Positions 22,785-33,879 of a stretch of DNA of 64,000 bases are shown one piece after another. The notes beneath the pieces are model-generated. The model did not search any database, was not told the origin of the DNA, and was given only the letters and a program-made list of their open reading frames with translations. Both the position numbers and the translations under genes were made by a program. Numbering within the stretch: the first letter of the stretch is position 1; each line of letters begins with the position of its first letter. Source of the stretch: Trifolium pratense (lineage: Eukaryota > Streptophyta > Magnoliopsida > Fabales > Fabaceae); contig NC_060061.1 of NCBI RefSeq assembly GCF_020283565.1, forward strand, positions 31,967,362 to 32,031,361, in the 5' to 3' direction.

Positions 22785-23274
22785 TTCTGATCATAGTCCT
22801 ACATATGTGTGCGTGTGTGCGCACGTGCGTGCGTGCGTGCGTCCTAAGTCGCGGTTAGGGGTATATTGGCAATTTCATATGGCGCGCCTCAGAATCAGTA
22901 GGGTTGCAAAAGTAATTCTCTTTGAAAAATTAGGCCATTTAAAAAATTGGATATGGATCTCCAGGTTAACTAATTGATTTTCGTATTGGGATAACCTAAC
23001 CATATGAGCCTGCTTAGTAAAAAGATTTTTCCATCTTAGATCAATACATAGAAAAATAATGGAGACATACAAAATGAATATTCGAGGCAATAATACAGTC
23101 ACCATATTTCATGGCGCCTAAATAAATAATGTTATTTGAAGACTTATGAGTTTTGTCATGGTAGACTATGAGTTAAAGTTGCTTTTTAGTTTTTTATGAA
23201 GATTTTGTGTTGTGGTAGGTTTCCATCAGTTCCTATCAAGAATAGAATTGTTCCCATTGAGACTTGGTTGTGAT
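22785..23274 (+). repeat. Duplicated ~500-bp unit, copy 2
   Basis: This is the second copy of 18871-19394. It is shorter in the GT/CG tract and lacks about 11 bp after AAAAAATTGG. Its right edge, GAGACTTGGTTGTGAT, runs directly into an Ogre-like segment. Confidence 0.85.
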
Positions 23275-23966
23275 TGAAGCGGGTGGAAAAATGCGCGGGC
23301 AGAAAGCGCTCTCTTAGACAGTAAAGTCGCCACCGAACTTTATTTATTCCCGAAGGAACAGGAAAATATCGATAAAACCTTGAAAGAATGGAAAGATGGT
23401 CGTCGCAACCATTTCCGGGTTCGGGAGTCGATTATGTGAGGGGAAGGTATTATAGCACCCCTCACATCCGTTGTACTCAACGGGAACCTTCTCGTTAATT
23501 TTAGGGTTAAAAAAGTGTTTTAATTTATTTGCTTGCTTTTATTAATTATCGGAATTATTTACAAATGGGGAAAAAATTAGTTTTTTTATTAATGGGCTCG
23601 ACAAGATGTTGAATCCTGCTCCTACGTATTCCCTGGTGCGATGGGAAACTCAAAGCCCCGTAGTTCTGGGTAGAAAATGATTGTTGGTTGGTTGATTTTA
23701 TTTATGAAAATATTTTACGCCGCGCTTAGGCGGAAAAAAAATGTTTGATTGAGAAGACGGACTCACACTTGGGCGATGATATCCGCTCGAGAAAAAATAA
23801 TAATTTAACGCACACGGGCGTGAAAATAATGTTTGATGGGTTGAAATTGATTTTATTGTTTTTTAAGAGAATGACGATTATCCGGACTACGAGTCATACG
23901 TCAAGAGTCCAGAAAACCGGGAAGTGGGGTAGTCATACGTCAATCCTCTCCTTTTTCATTCGTTTA
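23275..23966 (+). mobile_element. Ogre/Tat-like Ty3/gypsy LTR or leader fragment
   Basis: The phrases AGTCGCCACCGAACTTTATT, TTCCCGAAGGAACAGG and GCACCCCTCACATCCGTTG, with ACTCAACGGGAACCTT, are those I associate with Ogre-type retrotransposons of vicioid legumes. No gag or pol frame follows, because the 304-bp MITE and then the copia locus come next. The family assignment is from memory. Confidence 0.55.
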
Positions 23967-23975
23967 GTATTTTTA

Positions 23976-24279
23976 GGCTTAATTAGTAAAATGGTCCCTT
24001 AAAGACATTTTTGGTTTCAGATTGGTCCCTTAAAGAAAAAAAGGTCCAAATAGGTCTCTTAAAGAAAAAAAAGTCCGAATAGGTCCCTTAAAGACATCTC
24101 CGTTAATCAGTTTGGTCCCTAAAAAGAGGTCTAAATAGGACCAAACTGATTAACGGAGATGTCTTTACGGGACCTATTTGGACTTTTTTCTTTAAGGGAC
24201 CTATTTGGACCTTTTTTTTCTTTAAGAGACTAATCTGAAACCAAAAATGTCTTTAAGGGACCATTTTACTAATTAAGCC
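23976..24279. mobile_element. Mutator-type MITE, fold-back, 304 bp
   Basis: The element is an almost perfect inverted repeat over its whole length. The ends are GGCTTAATTAGTAAAATGG and its complement, with repeated TTTAAGGGACC / GGTCCCTTAAA inside. A perfect 9-bp target duplication, GTATTTTTA, flanks it (23967-23975 and 24280-24288). The transcript would fold into one long hairpin. Confidence 0.95.
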
Positions 24280-25559
24280 GTATTTTTATTATGTTTTTTT
24301 ATTATTTTTTATTTATTTTTATTTTGAGTTTGAATCAAGCAAATTAAATAAATAAATATCACAGGGGGTGCAGAAAGTATGCAAAGGGGGTGCTGGTAGC
24401 AGGTAAGAACAGACAATCAGTTGCATCTGATCACTGAAATGTCATCAGTTGCATTACCCCCACTAGTGCCCCACTATTTCTCAATTTAAAGAGAAATTCA
24501 TTTTCATAGAAATCAACATAATTTGATTCTATGATCACTTTAGCATTTAGGTCATCAAACCTATAAGCTTTACTGTTAATTATATACTCATGAGTATACC
24601 TTCATAGACTCTACTAGTGAGTTTAACTCTCTTGGTGTCTAGAATTTGAACATAGGCCAGATAAACCCAAGTTCTAAAATAAGACAAATTAGATTGTCTT
24701 TTCTTCAAAATTTCATAAGTAGAAATTTTGTTCTTGTGCTTAGGCACTCTACTTTGCACAAAACAATCAATTAATAAAATTTCTCACACTAATATAATGA
24801 GATGCAACGCCAAAATTAAGCATGACTGTAACAACTGGCTCGGTAAAGGTTATATAAATTTTTTTAAGCTTTACCATTCATCTCAAAAGAGTAAGGTGCA
24901 GTTGTTTCATGATAATTTCAGACTCATTGAAATTGTGAGAATCATATTTTTGTGCTTCTATCAAAATCATTTGATTTTCTCATTGAATTACTTTTCAATT
25001 TCAGTTCCATATGATTGGAACATGTAAAAAATATCACTTATCATTTATTTTTCATAAGATGTATGAAAATATAACTTGAACAGTCATCAACAAAAGTGAT
25101 GATTTTTTCTGTTTCTAATCAAAGTTGTGTATCTGATTCTTGAATAATTTGCCAGTTGGCTTCAGACATGTGAATTTCTTTCTAGTGTTGTTGTTCAAGA
25201 CAACAAGCACTTCATTTTTCTGATTTTGCTTTCTAGCTTCTTCTTCAAAACGAAGACATGTTATCAGAAATTCGTGGGAATATCGTCTAGTCATTTTATC
25301 CTTATAGCTTGTTCAATTTAAAAGTAAAATTGGAATCACTTTCTTCAAAAGTAGCAACTCTTTTGTTATTATAAAACCATAATTTTTTGTTGCCAATATC
25401 TGAAGTGATTTACTTCAAACCGAAACAGTTTGTTCTAGTCCGCAATATCATAATCTGAGCTAGTAATTTCTTCGGTAGACATGACAGAAACGAAACGTCT
25501 TAAAATTGTTGTTCCGAGGTTCAAAATTGTTAAAATAATTTTCATCCACCGAAGAGATT

Positions 25560-26767
25560 ACTGGATTGAGTCGCGGGTCGATACGCTCTCTTTAAGACGT
25601 TTCGCGGCACTGCCCAAAATTGTGCAAGGCAAACGATCAACCACGAAGTCCCCAGGATAAAACAGCCCAGTTCTACTGATACCGATAAATACTGCACTGT
25701 AGATACCGGGCAAGAATTACACCCTCAATTATGATACTTAAACCAGTGCGCTATGGTTTTAAGTTCATTCTAATATGGTGCTATAACCATTCCAATATGG
25801 TACTGAGACCATTCTTATATGGTAACTAAGACCATTCAAATCATAGGGAATATGGTTCTATGACCATTCTTAAATTTGAAGGAACTGTGATACTAGGATC
25901 ACTCTTAAAACATAATAATAATATTAATACTAGTATTACTCAACTTGAATAATATTTAGTATTCTCTGAACAATTATAGGAAGAAAAAAAAAACTAATCC
26001 AATTCTATTTTAATTTGCATAACAAAATAACGAAACCAATTAATGTAGCTAATTCATTCATTCTAGTTTCAATCTTCCAAAAATTAAACTCAACAATGGT
26101 ACTAGAATTCGGTCCTAACATTGATAATAACTAAGTTGTATTATTCAATACCTGCGTATTCTTAATATTAACAAATTACACCATGAGTCAAATAGAATTA
26201 GTGTCATGCTATTAGCCTCCATCCATAAACTAATTACTTGCCCATTTGTTTCAAATAAAATAAATGTAACATACCTTAGCATAGATAGTTCATAGGGCTT
26301 CGATAGAGTTATCATCTCGGTGCAAAATATGGAATCATCAGCTTAATTAATCAAGCTAGATGAGGCATGACACGAGTATACAAATAAACTAAGTGTTTGC
26401 TATTTGTATCCTAATCCTAATAGCAATAGAGCTTGGAGCGAAGGTTTCTAAACTGTATATTTTGCTTGGCGGCAGCTGAAGTGGTGTTGTCATTTTTATT
26501 AGGGTAATCCTCAAATAACACAACACTTTTATATAGCAAAAGAAAATAACTAATGCTTCTTAATAGGAACACATGCTCTGACTTTTTCTATTATCCTTCC
26601 TATTATTTAGTAACTCAAGTAAGTTTCTACAACATGAGTCTACTTTCATTATTTTTATTCTCAATATACAAACTAGTATATAATACATACTAGTATTCTC
26701 TAGTACCCGATGTGGGCCATACAAATTTTATTTTTAATTCACACATAATGTGCTCTTTGTTCCAACA
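25560..26767 (-). repeat. Copia LTR (left copy)
   Basis: The LTR starts TGTTGGAACAAAG at 26767 on the minus strand, directly after the polypurine tract. Its far boundary is approximate, because homology between the two copies runs on past the LTR into gag. It contains the hairpin array at 25772-25895. Confidence 0.65.
25772..25895. repeat. Array of short hairpins in the copia LTR (left copy)
   Basis: Five inverted repeats stand in a row, each with a 5-bp stem and a 6-7 base loop: ATGGT-GCTATA-ACCAT (25775-25790), ATGGT-ACTGAG-ACCAT (25797-25812), ATGGT-AACTAAG-ACCAT, ATGGT-TCTATG-ACCAT and GTGAT-ACTAGG-ATCAC. Several loops share CTA or CTR. The last unit has different bases in both arms, and they still pair. 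Confidence 0.8.
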
Positions 26768-26784
26768 ATCCCCCACTTGAATTT
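26768..26784 (-). other. Polypurine tract of the copia element
   Basis: On the minus strand AAATTCAAGTGGGGGAT lies directly before the LTR start TGTTGGAACA, the normal plus-strand primer position of plant copia elements. Confidence 0.8.
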
Positions 26785-27289
26785 AAAATAAAATCCAAAA
26801 TAGCGTAGGACGCTTCTATAAGATTGTGCATAAGCAAAGGTGACGCTTGTCTTGAACCTTCACATAGCGAGTAAGAGCCCGATTCAACAAGAGTGACGCT
26901 TGTCTTGAACTCTATCTCAGATTTTTCTCAAACTCGCACACAACCTTTCCTAAGGTGTATCTTAAAAGCCTGTGCTTTAATGGCCCTGCACGTGTATCCC
27001 AGTTTCATGAACGCTCTAGGAGTTCGCCCCAAAACTCCATAGGAACCGGCCTCAGTTCAACATTCATATAGGTGAGTCTATCTAAAGTACCCCTGAAGCT
27101 AGGTACTCCTCTGATCCAGAGTATAAATCTCATTAAGAGTTTCTATTACCTCATCCTTTTCGCTTCAGGATTCATGCCTCTTATAATTGCATGATCATTC
27201 CCTATTACTCACGACTTGTTGTTTACCCATTGAAACCTAATTCTTGGGATCTCCAGTCTTTTAGGTTGGGTTACAATCATAAGTAATTC

Positions 27290-27560
27290 TCAGTAGGCAT
27301 TAGTCCTATCTTCTTAGATGTATTATGGACTTCATTTTTAGCTATTCCTTTCGTCAAAGGATCTGCTAAACTTTCATCAGTGTGTACATGACCCATTCTT
27401 ACAGCTCCTTTTGAGAGTAACTCTCTCACTACGCTGTGTTTACTTCTTATTTGACGTATCTTATCGTTATAATAACGATTCTCAATTTATGCAATAGCCG
27501 CGGTACTATCGCAATGGATCAACACATTTGGCATAATAAATGATTCCTTAAAGGAATTTC
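27290..27560 (-). pseudogene. Copia RNase H remnant
   Basis: On the minus strand the region encodes the end of copia pol. It includes a CDSTAAI-like catalytic stretch around 27500-27520, then the RSKHSVVRELL and GHVHTDESLADPLTKG phrases (about 27460-27350), which are diagnostic of copia RNase H. Stops and frame changes occur around it. Confidence 0.7.
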
Positions 27561-28389
27561 AGCTAGCAAGTATTTTAACTACCTTGCTTCTTCACTAACA
27601 ATCGTTAATGTTATCATTTCAGAATTTCATAGTGGACTGAGCCAATATGGTCTATTTCTTTTATTTCGAAGATACAATTTCTCTACTATACTAAATAGAG
27701 TTACTAGATGTTTTGGAATCATATGATAATATATTTCAATCTACATCATTGTATCCTTCAAACACAACAGAGAATCTGCTTATGTAATTTGAGATTCATG
27801 GTCCTTTTAAGGAATCTCATGAACTTCTCAATAGCATATCATTGCTCATAATTAGGTCTACTAAACCTACACAACTGTACCACGACGTATGCAATGTTGG
27901 GTCTAGTACAATCAGTGACATACCAAATGCAGTCGGCAATGCTTTCATATTCTGATTGTCTTACACTTTCAATAGTGTTCTTCCATAGTTTTTACACTTG
28001 GATCATATAGTATGCAAACAAGTTTGCAGTCAGTAAATATATTTCTTTAAAACCTTCTCATCATTGTGAGATTGATTTAAGGAAATTCTCATTTATGAAT
28101 TAGTAATCTCAATAACTAAGATTACATCTACTTTTTCAAACTCTTTCTTATCAAAGTTGTTAGACAACAATGATTTCATTTCATTCACAACATGAATGTT
28201 TTCTCTAAACATGTAAATAATTTACATAGAGACTTATGATAATGCAAATGCTATTTACTAGTTTATAGTAAATACATTTGTCACTTTCATTCAGTTTTAA
28301 TTCATTTGATATCATGAAATTGTCAACTTTTCATGACATTTCTTATGGCTTATTAAAGACCATACAAAGTACTATATGACTTATAGACT

Positions 28390-28944
28390 TTAATTTTCTT
28401 GCCACCCATGAGTTACAAAATATTCAGGTTGTTCTAAATAAATTTATTCTTCCAGTCACGGTAAAAACAAAGGAAAAACAGTTTTGACATCCATCTGGTG
28501 TACTATTAAATTATAAATAGCATCAAGAAATTTAGTACCACTATGGATGTTATTCTTGTGACAGGAGAAAAATTATTGAAGAAATCTATATTTTTTCTTT
28601 TATCTAAAACCCTTGGCTACAAGGTGAGCCTTGTATTTATCAAAAGTTCCATAATGTTTTAGATTCTTTTCCAAAATTCATTTACAACTATTTGGTTTGT
28701 ACTCAGGAGGCAATTCTTTCAAATGTCAGGTCTTATTAGACCATAGAGAATCTATCTTTTCTTTTATGGCCTCTTGCCATATATCAACCTTCAAGGAAGA
28801 CAACGCTTCTTGAAAGCTAGTTCGATTCTCTTCGATTGTATAAACCATGTAACTAAGTTCACACTCTATAGCAACTATTGCTATCTTACCTCTCCGAGGT
28901 TCCGTAACATCTTGTTCGATGTTCTCATCACTGCTTCTGATCAC
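28390..28944 (-). pseudogene. Copia reverse-transcriptase start, broken
   Basis: The segment 28944-28726 encodes TSFQEALSSLKVDIWQEAIK, the usual stretch just ahead of copia RT. After a break, KYKAHLVAKGF and IYNLIVHQMDVKT follow (about 28640-28450), the conserved RT N-terminal region. In-frame stops are visible. The rest of RT between 28390 and 27560 is too decayed for me to read. Confidence 0.75.
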
Positions 28945-29270
28945 TGAAATGTCATCAGTTGCATTACCCCCACTAGTGCCCCACTATTTCTCAATTTAAA
29001 GAGAAATTCATTTTCATAGAAATCAACATAATTTGATTCTATGATCACTTTAGCATTTAGGTCATCAAACCTATAAGCTTTACTGTTAATTATATACTCA
29101 ATGAGTATACCTTCATAGACTCTACTAGTGAGTTTAACTCTCTTGGTGTCTAGAATTTGAACATAGGCCAGATAAACCCAAGTTCTAAAATAAGACAAAT
29201 TAGATTGTCTTTTCTTCAAAATTTCATAAGTAGAAATTTTGTTCTTGTGCTTAGGCACTCTACTTTGCAC
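28941..29270 (-). pseudogene. Copia integrase C-terminal fragment
   Basis: The open stretch encodes MQSRVPKHKNKISTYEI, SYFRTWVYLAY and NSKAYRFDDLNAKVIIES, matching the C-terminal part of copia integrase. The same piece occurs at about 24759-24430, where a missing A near 24590 shifts the frame. Confidence 0.8.
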
Positions 29271-30282
29271 AAAACAATCAATTAATAAAATTTCTCACAC
29301 TAATATAATGAGATGCAACGCCAAAATTAAGCATGACTGTAACAACTGGCTCGGTAAAGGTTATATAAATTTTTTTAAGCTTTACCATTCATCTCAAAAG
29401 AGTAAGGTGCAGTTGTTTCATGATAATTTCAGACTCATTGAAATTGTGAGAATCATATTTTTGTGCTTCTATCAAAATCATTTGATTTTCTCATTGAATT
29501 ACTTTTCAATTTCAGTTCCATATGATTGGAACATGTAAAAAATATCACTTATCATTTATTTTTCATAAGATGTATGAAAATATAACTTGAACAGTCATCA
29601 ACAAAAGTGATGATTTTTTCTGTTTCTAATCAAAGTTGTGTATCTGATTCTTGAATAATTTGCCAGTTGGCTTCAGACATGTGAATTTCTTTCTAGTGTT
29701 GTTGTTCAAGACAACAAGCACTTCATTTTTCTGATTTTGCTTTCTAGCTTCTTCTTCAAAACGAAGACATGTTATCAGAAATTCGTGGGAATATCGTCTA
29801 GTCATTTTATCCTTATAGCTTGTTCAATTTAAAAGTAAAATTGGAATCACTTTCTTCAAAAGTAGCAACTCTTTTGTTATTATAAAACCATAATTTTTTG
29901 TTGCCAATATCTGAAGTGATTTACTTCAAACCGAAACAGTTTGTTCTAGTCCGCAATATCATAATCTGAGCTAGTAATTTCTTCGGTAGACATGACAGAA
30001 ACGAAACGTCTTAAAATTGTTGTTCCGAGGTTCAAAATTGTTAAAATAATTTTCATCCACCGAAGAGATTACTGGATTGAGTCGCGGGTCGATACGCTCT
30101 CTTTAAGACGTTTCGCGGCACTGCCCAAAATTGTGCAAGGCAAACGATCAACCACGAAGTCCCCAGGATAAAACAGCCCAGTTCTACTGATACCGATAAA
30201 TACTGCACTGTAGATACCGGGCAAGAATTACACCCTCAATTATGATACTTAAACCAGTGCGCTATGGTTTTAAGTTCATTCT

Positions 30283-30406
30283 AATATGGTGCTATAACCA
30301 TTCCAATATGGTACTGAGACCATTCTTATATGGTAACTAAGACCATTCAAATCATAGGGAATATGGTTCTATGACCATTCTTAAATTTGAAGGAACTGTG
30401 ATACTA
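30283..30406. repeat. Hairpin array in the copia LTR (right copy)
   Basis: This is the same five hairpin units as 25772-25895, at a constant offset of 4511 bp, with no difference I could see. Confidence 0.8.
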
Positions 30407-31127
30407 GGATCACTCTTAAAACATAATAATAATATTAATACTAGTATTACTCAACTTGAATAATATTTAGTATTCTCTGAACAATTATAGGAAGAAAAAA
30501 AAAACTAATCCAATTCTATTTTAATTTGCATAACAAAATAACGAAACCAATTAATGTAGCTAATTCATTCATTCTAGTTTCAATCTTCCAAAAATTAAAC
30601 TCAACAATGGTACTAGAATTCGGTCCTAACATTGATAATAACTAAGTTGTATTATTCAATACCTGCGTATTCTTAATATTAACAAATTACACCATGAGTC
30701 AAATAGAATTAGTGTCATGCTATTAGCCTCCATCCATAAACTAATTACTTGCCCATTTGTTTCAAATAAAATAAATGTAACATACCTTAGCATAGATAGT
30801 TCATAGGGCTTCGATAGAGTTATCATCTCGGTGCAAAATATGGAATCATCAGCTTAATTAATCAAGCTAGATGAGGCATGACACGAGTATACAAATAAAC
30901 TAAGTGTTTGCTATTTGTATCCTAATCCTAATAGCAATAGAGCTTGGAGCGAAGGTTTCTAAACTGTATATTTTGCTTGGCGGCAGCTGAAGTGGTGTTT
31001 CTTAATAGGAACACATGCTCTGACTTTTTCTATTATCCTTCCTATTATTTAGTAACTCAAGTAAGTTTCTATAACATGAGTCTACTTTCATTATTTTTAT
31101 TCTCAAAATACAAACTAGTATATAATA

Positions 31128-31422
31128 CTTCCTCCGGTCCTTATTATAAGGAACACTTTGAAAAAATCACACAGACCAATGAAGCACATTTAACATAGTT
31201 ATTTTCATTTAATAATCTTATAAATTTTAATTTATTCCATGTATACCCTTATTTAATTACTCTTTATTCAACTAACTTACTTATTTTTAAATTCTCTCTC
31301 ATAATAAATAAGGGCATAAGTGAAATTGAACATTTAAAACATTTGAAAATTGGTCAAAGTTTCTTATAAAAAGGACCAAATTTTTTGCCCTAAGTGTTCC
31401 TTATAAAAAGGACCGGAGGGAG
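31128..31422. mobile_element. Stowaway-type MITE inside the right copia LTR
   Basis: The 295-bp insertion has inverted ends CTTCCTCCGGTCC... and ...GGACCGGAGGGAG and is flanked by TA on both sides (31126-31127 and 31423-31424). The left LTR shows the empty site (TATAATACATACTAG) with a single TA, so insertion took place after the two LTR copies separated. Confidence 0.95.
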
Positions 31423-31506
31423 TACATACTAGTATGCTCTAGTACCCGATGTGGGCCATACAAATTTTATTTTTAATTCACACATAATGTGCTCTTTGTT
31501 CCAACA

Positions 31507-33879
31507 ATGATGGAAGAAAGAACGAGGGAGATGGTATTTATAAGGCACAACACATGACATATTCTTAAGCTCCATTATATATTGTCACACACACATAGAA
31601 AGTACGATTTTGTGGTTAGGTTTCCATTATATATTGTCTTGTTAGGTTTTCATTATATATTGTCACACACACATAGAAAGTATGATTTTGTTTATAAGGC
31701 ATAAGAGAGATGTTATGTATTGGTATAGAAGGATAAATAGCTATTGTGCGTGCATGCGTGCGTCCTTGTGTCCGTGCGTGTGAAACATGACAACTATCTC
31801 ATCAAAATCCAACTTATAATAGCCTTGCGTCCTTGCAAGGACGTCACGTCTAATTAGGGGGTGGTGGCATGAGAGAGGAAGGGAGAGTTTATGTTTCCTG
31901 ACTCTGAACTTCAAGAAGTGAAAAATGAGGGAGATAAAAGGTTTGGTCAACTTATATTAGGAAATTGTGGGTCCCACATAGAATTAGCCTTCTTTCATTA
32001 GTTGTGTCAATCTTTACTCTTGTGTTGCCATTACAATAACTTGACACAATTTCTTCTCAAATACATCTCTAATTATTATTGCTTTTAGTAATTAAAGTGG
32101 GATGTTACACCGCCCGTTTTGACAACTCTACCATTGGAGGACTTTTATCAGTTGAATGAGGTTTCAACATGACCATTGTATATGGTCTGAGAAGGGAGTG
32201 GCTACCCACTGGAGCTTCGACCAACCACCACCGGTAAATTCCACTTTGGGGCCACACGGGACTTGTCGTGTACTATTAATGATATGTATATAGACATAGA
32301 TAACATAGTGATGTGCAAAAATAAAACTACTGATAATATTATATCCTTTGAGCACTTGCCTCCACTCTCTTCTCAATAAATTGTGTGAATTCTCTCCATA
32401 ACATATGATTTGATCCAGAACAACATTATCCTAATTACAAAATTTTATTTAATTCAAAATAATAGTGGCAATATAAGTTGAGATGAAATCACAAATATGG
32501 TGACTAGCAACCTACCCAGACATTCTACGGCACTCGGTAAACTGTGAGCGACATGCCGAAATAGTTTGTTTGTCTTCGGATTCAATTCATCTTTAAATTG
32601 TAGTTTATTTTTTTACCATAGATCTACAATAATCTAGAGTGGCTCCTAATTCAGTTTGGATCCTAGAGTTATCGAAGATACACTCAACCACTTGCAATTC
32701 AGTAGTTCAATGGATACTCCCCAGCTTAAGCTTCAATAGGTGGGGAGAGCCATGAGGTCACATCTAGAGCAAATATATGAAGATTGAAAAGTTGGTTAAA
32801 GAGGAGATAATATTAAAATTTGGAAAAGGTAAAAAAGTTTGTTAAAAGTTTAGATGTGAAAATTGAAAAAATGAGAGAGAAAAATATGAAGAGGATCCAA
32901 ATTGTGTTTTGTGGTTGAATTGTGAAAAAACAATTTTTAGTTTCGACACTTCGGACTCGTTTGGCCCATCTTTCTTTAGAGCTTATGCAAAGAGCTTATT
33001 CAATATAAATTAGGTTTCATGCTATTTTATAAGTTCACATTAGTGAAAATTGTAATTTTATAAGCTATTTTATCATAAACTACCTTGTTAAACTTATAAT
33101 AATATATAAAAATTGTATAAGCTATTTGCATAAACTCTAAAAAAAGCTGGGTTAAACGAGTCCGAACCTATTGATTATTTTCATTATTCCGAAGATACAG
33201 TATCTCTAGCCTCTAACTAAGTCAATATGCGTGGCTATGTCGAACTAAGTCAATATAAGATATTGAGCTTATTTATAGTTAGTAATTACGGAATAATTAC
33301 AACGGATAATTATGTGCGGTATAATGGATTGAAAAGTAAGATATAGACGAGTAAATATGACTTGTTGATCACACAAAAAATTATATAAATAGAACTATTC
33401 AATAATAGAAGCATCAATACGTTTCTTTTTACTCGTGATCATAAATTGTTTTTGCTTCAAAGTATCTATGATGATAATTCGTATTAATTCTTGGATTTTT
33501 TTAAATTTCGTCATTGTTATTGTTATTCTCTATATTTTCCTTCACAATGTCCTTTATTCAAGTTTTTTTTTTAAATTTATTTAAGTCCTTTTTTTTATAA
33601 ATACTTTTAAGTCATTTATATCCAAAAAGTTTTAAAAAATAATATACAGTATCAAATTATTTCAAAAAATAATAAATAATTGTGTTAGCTAAATAATTAT
33701 AAAATATTAAAAAGAAATAAATAAATTGTTGAACACCAAAAATTGTTTTAAGAGGTTTTACTAGGGCTTTAGTAAAAGCAACCAAAAAAAAAATTGTTGA
33801 ACACGAAAACAAAAATTGATGAACACGAAAGAAAGAAAATAAGAGTGGTTGTTATTGCAGACAAATCCAAATCTCAAAA
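31507..33879. other. Intergenic, repeat fragments
   Basis: No gene is seen. At 31572-31690 the phrase CATTATATATTGTCACACAC with ATAGAAAGTA is duplicated. At 31727-31782 an AGAAGGATAAATAGCTATTG block and a short GTGCGTGCATGC tract recall 18837-18956. At 32952-33164 an element of about 212 bp has inverted ends GGACTCGTTTGGCCCA / GGGTTAAACGAGTCC, probably a hAT-like MITE. The rest is AT-rich. Confidence 0.5.

Larger units (their letters stand above)
24426..31506 (-). mobile_element. Decayed Ty1/copia locus, LTR-internal-LTR-internal
   Basis: Read on the minus strand, the order is: LTR from 31506, start of gag near 29990, integrase C-terminus (29270-28941), RT remnants, RNase H (about 27550-27290), a polypurine tract at 26784-26768 and a second LTR from 26767. 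A second gag start (about 25480) and a second integrase piece follow, ending at 24426. The blocks 24426-26767 and 28936-31506 are near-identical. They differ by one missing A near 24590 in the left copy, 69 bp absent from the right copy (after about 30995) and a 295-bp Stowaway insertion in the right copy. Both LTRs start TGTTGGAACA. The arrangement is what unequal recombination between elements produces. Gag and the N-terminal part of pol are largely deleted, and the frames contain stops. Confidence 0.85.

Noticed and set aside
18871..23274. Treating the two 500-bp units as the LTRs of one element
   Set aside because: The DNA between them holds unrelated LINE and gene fragments with no gag-pol order. 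The flanks also differ with no target duplication or TG...CA ends.
24728..25027. A 99-codon plus-strand frame, repeated at 29239-29538
   Set aside because: It begins with TTG and is antisense to the copia integrase/gag remnant. It appears twice only because that block is duplicated.
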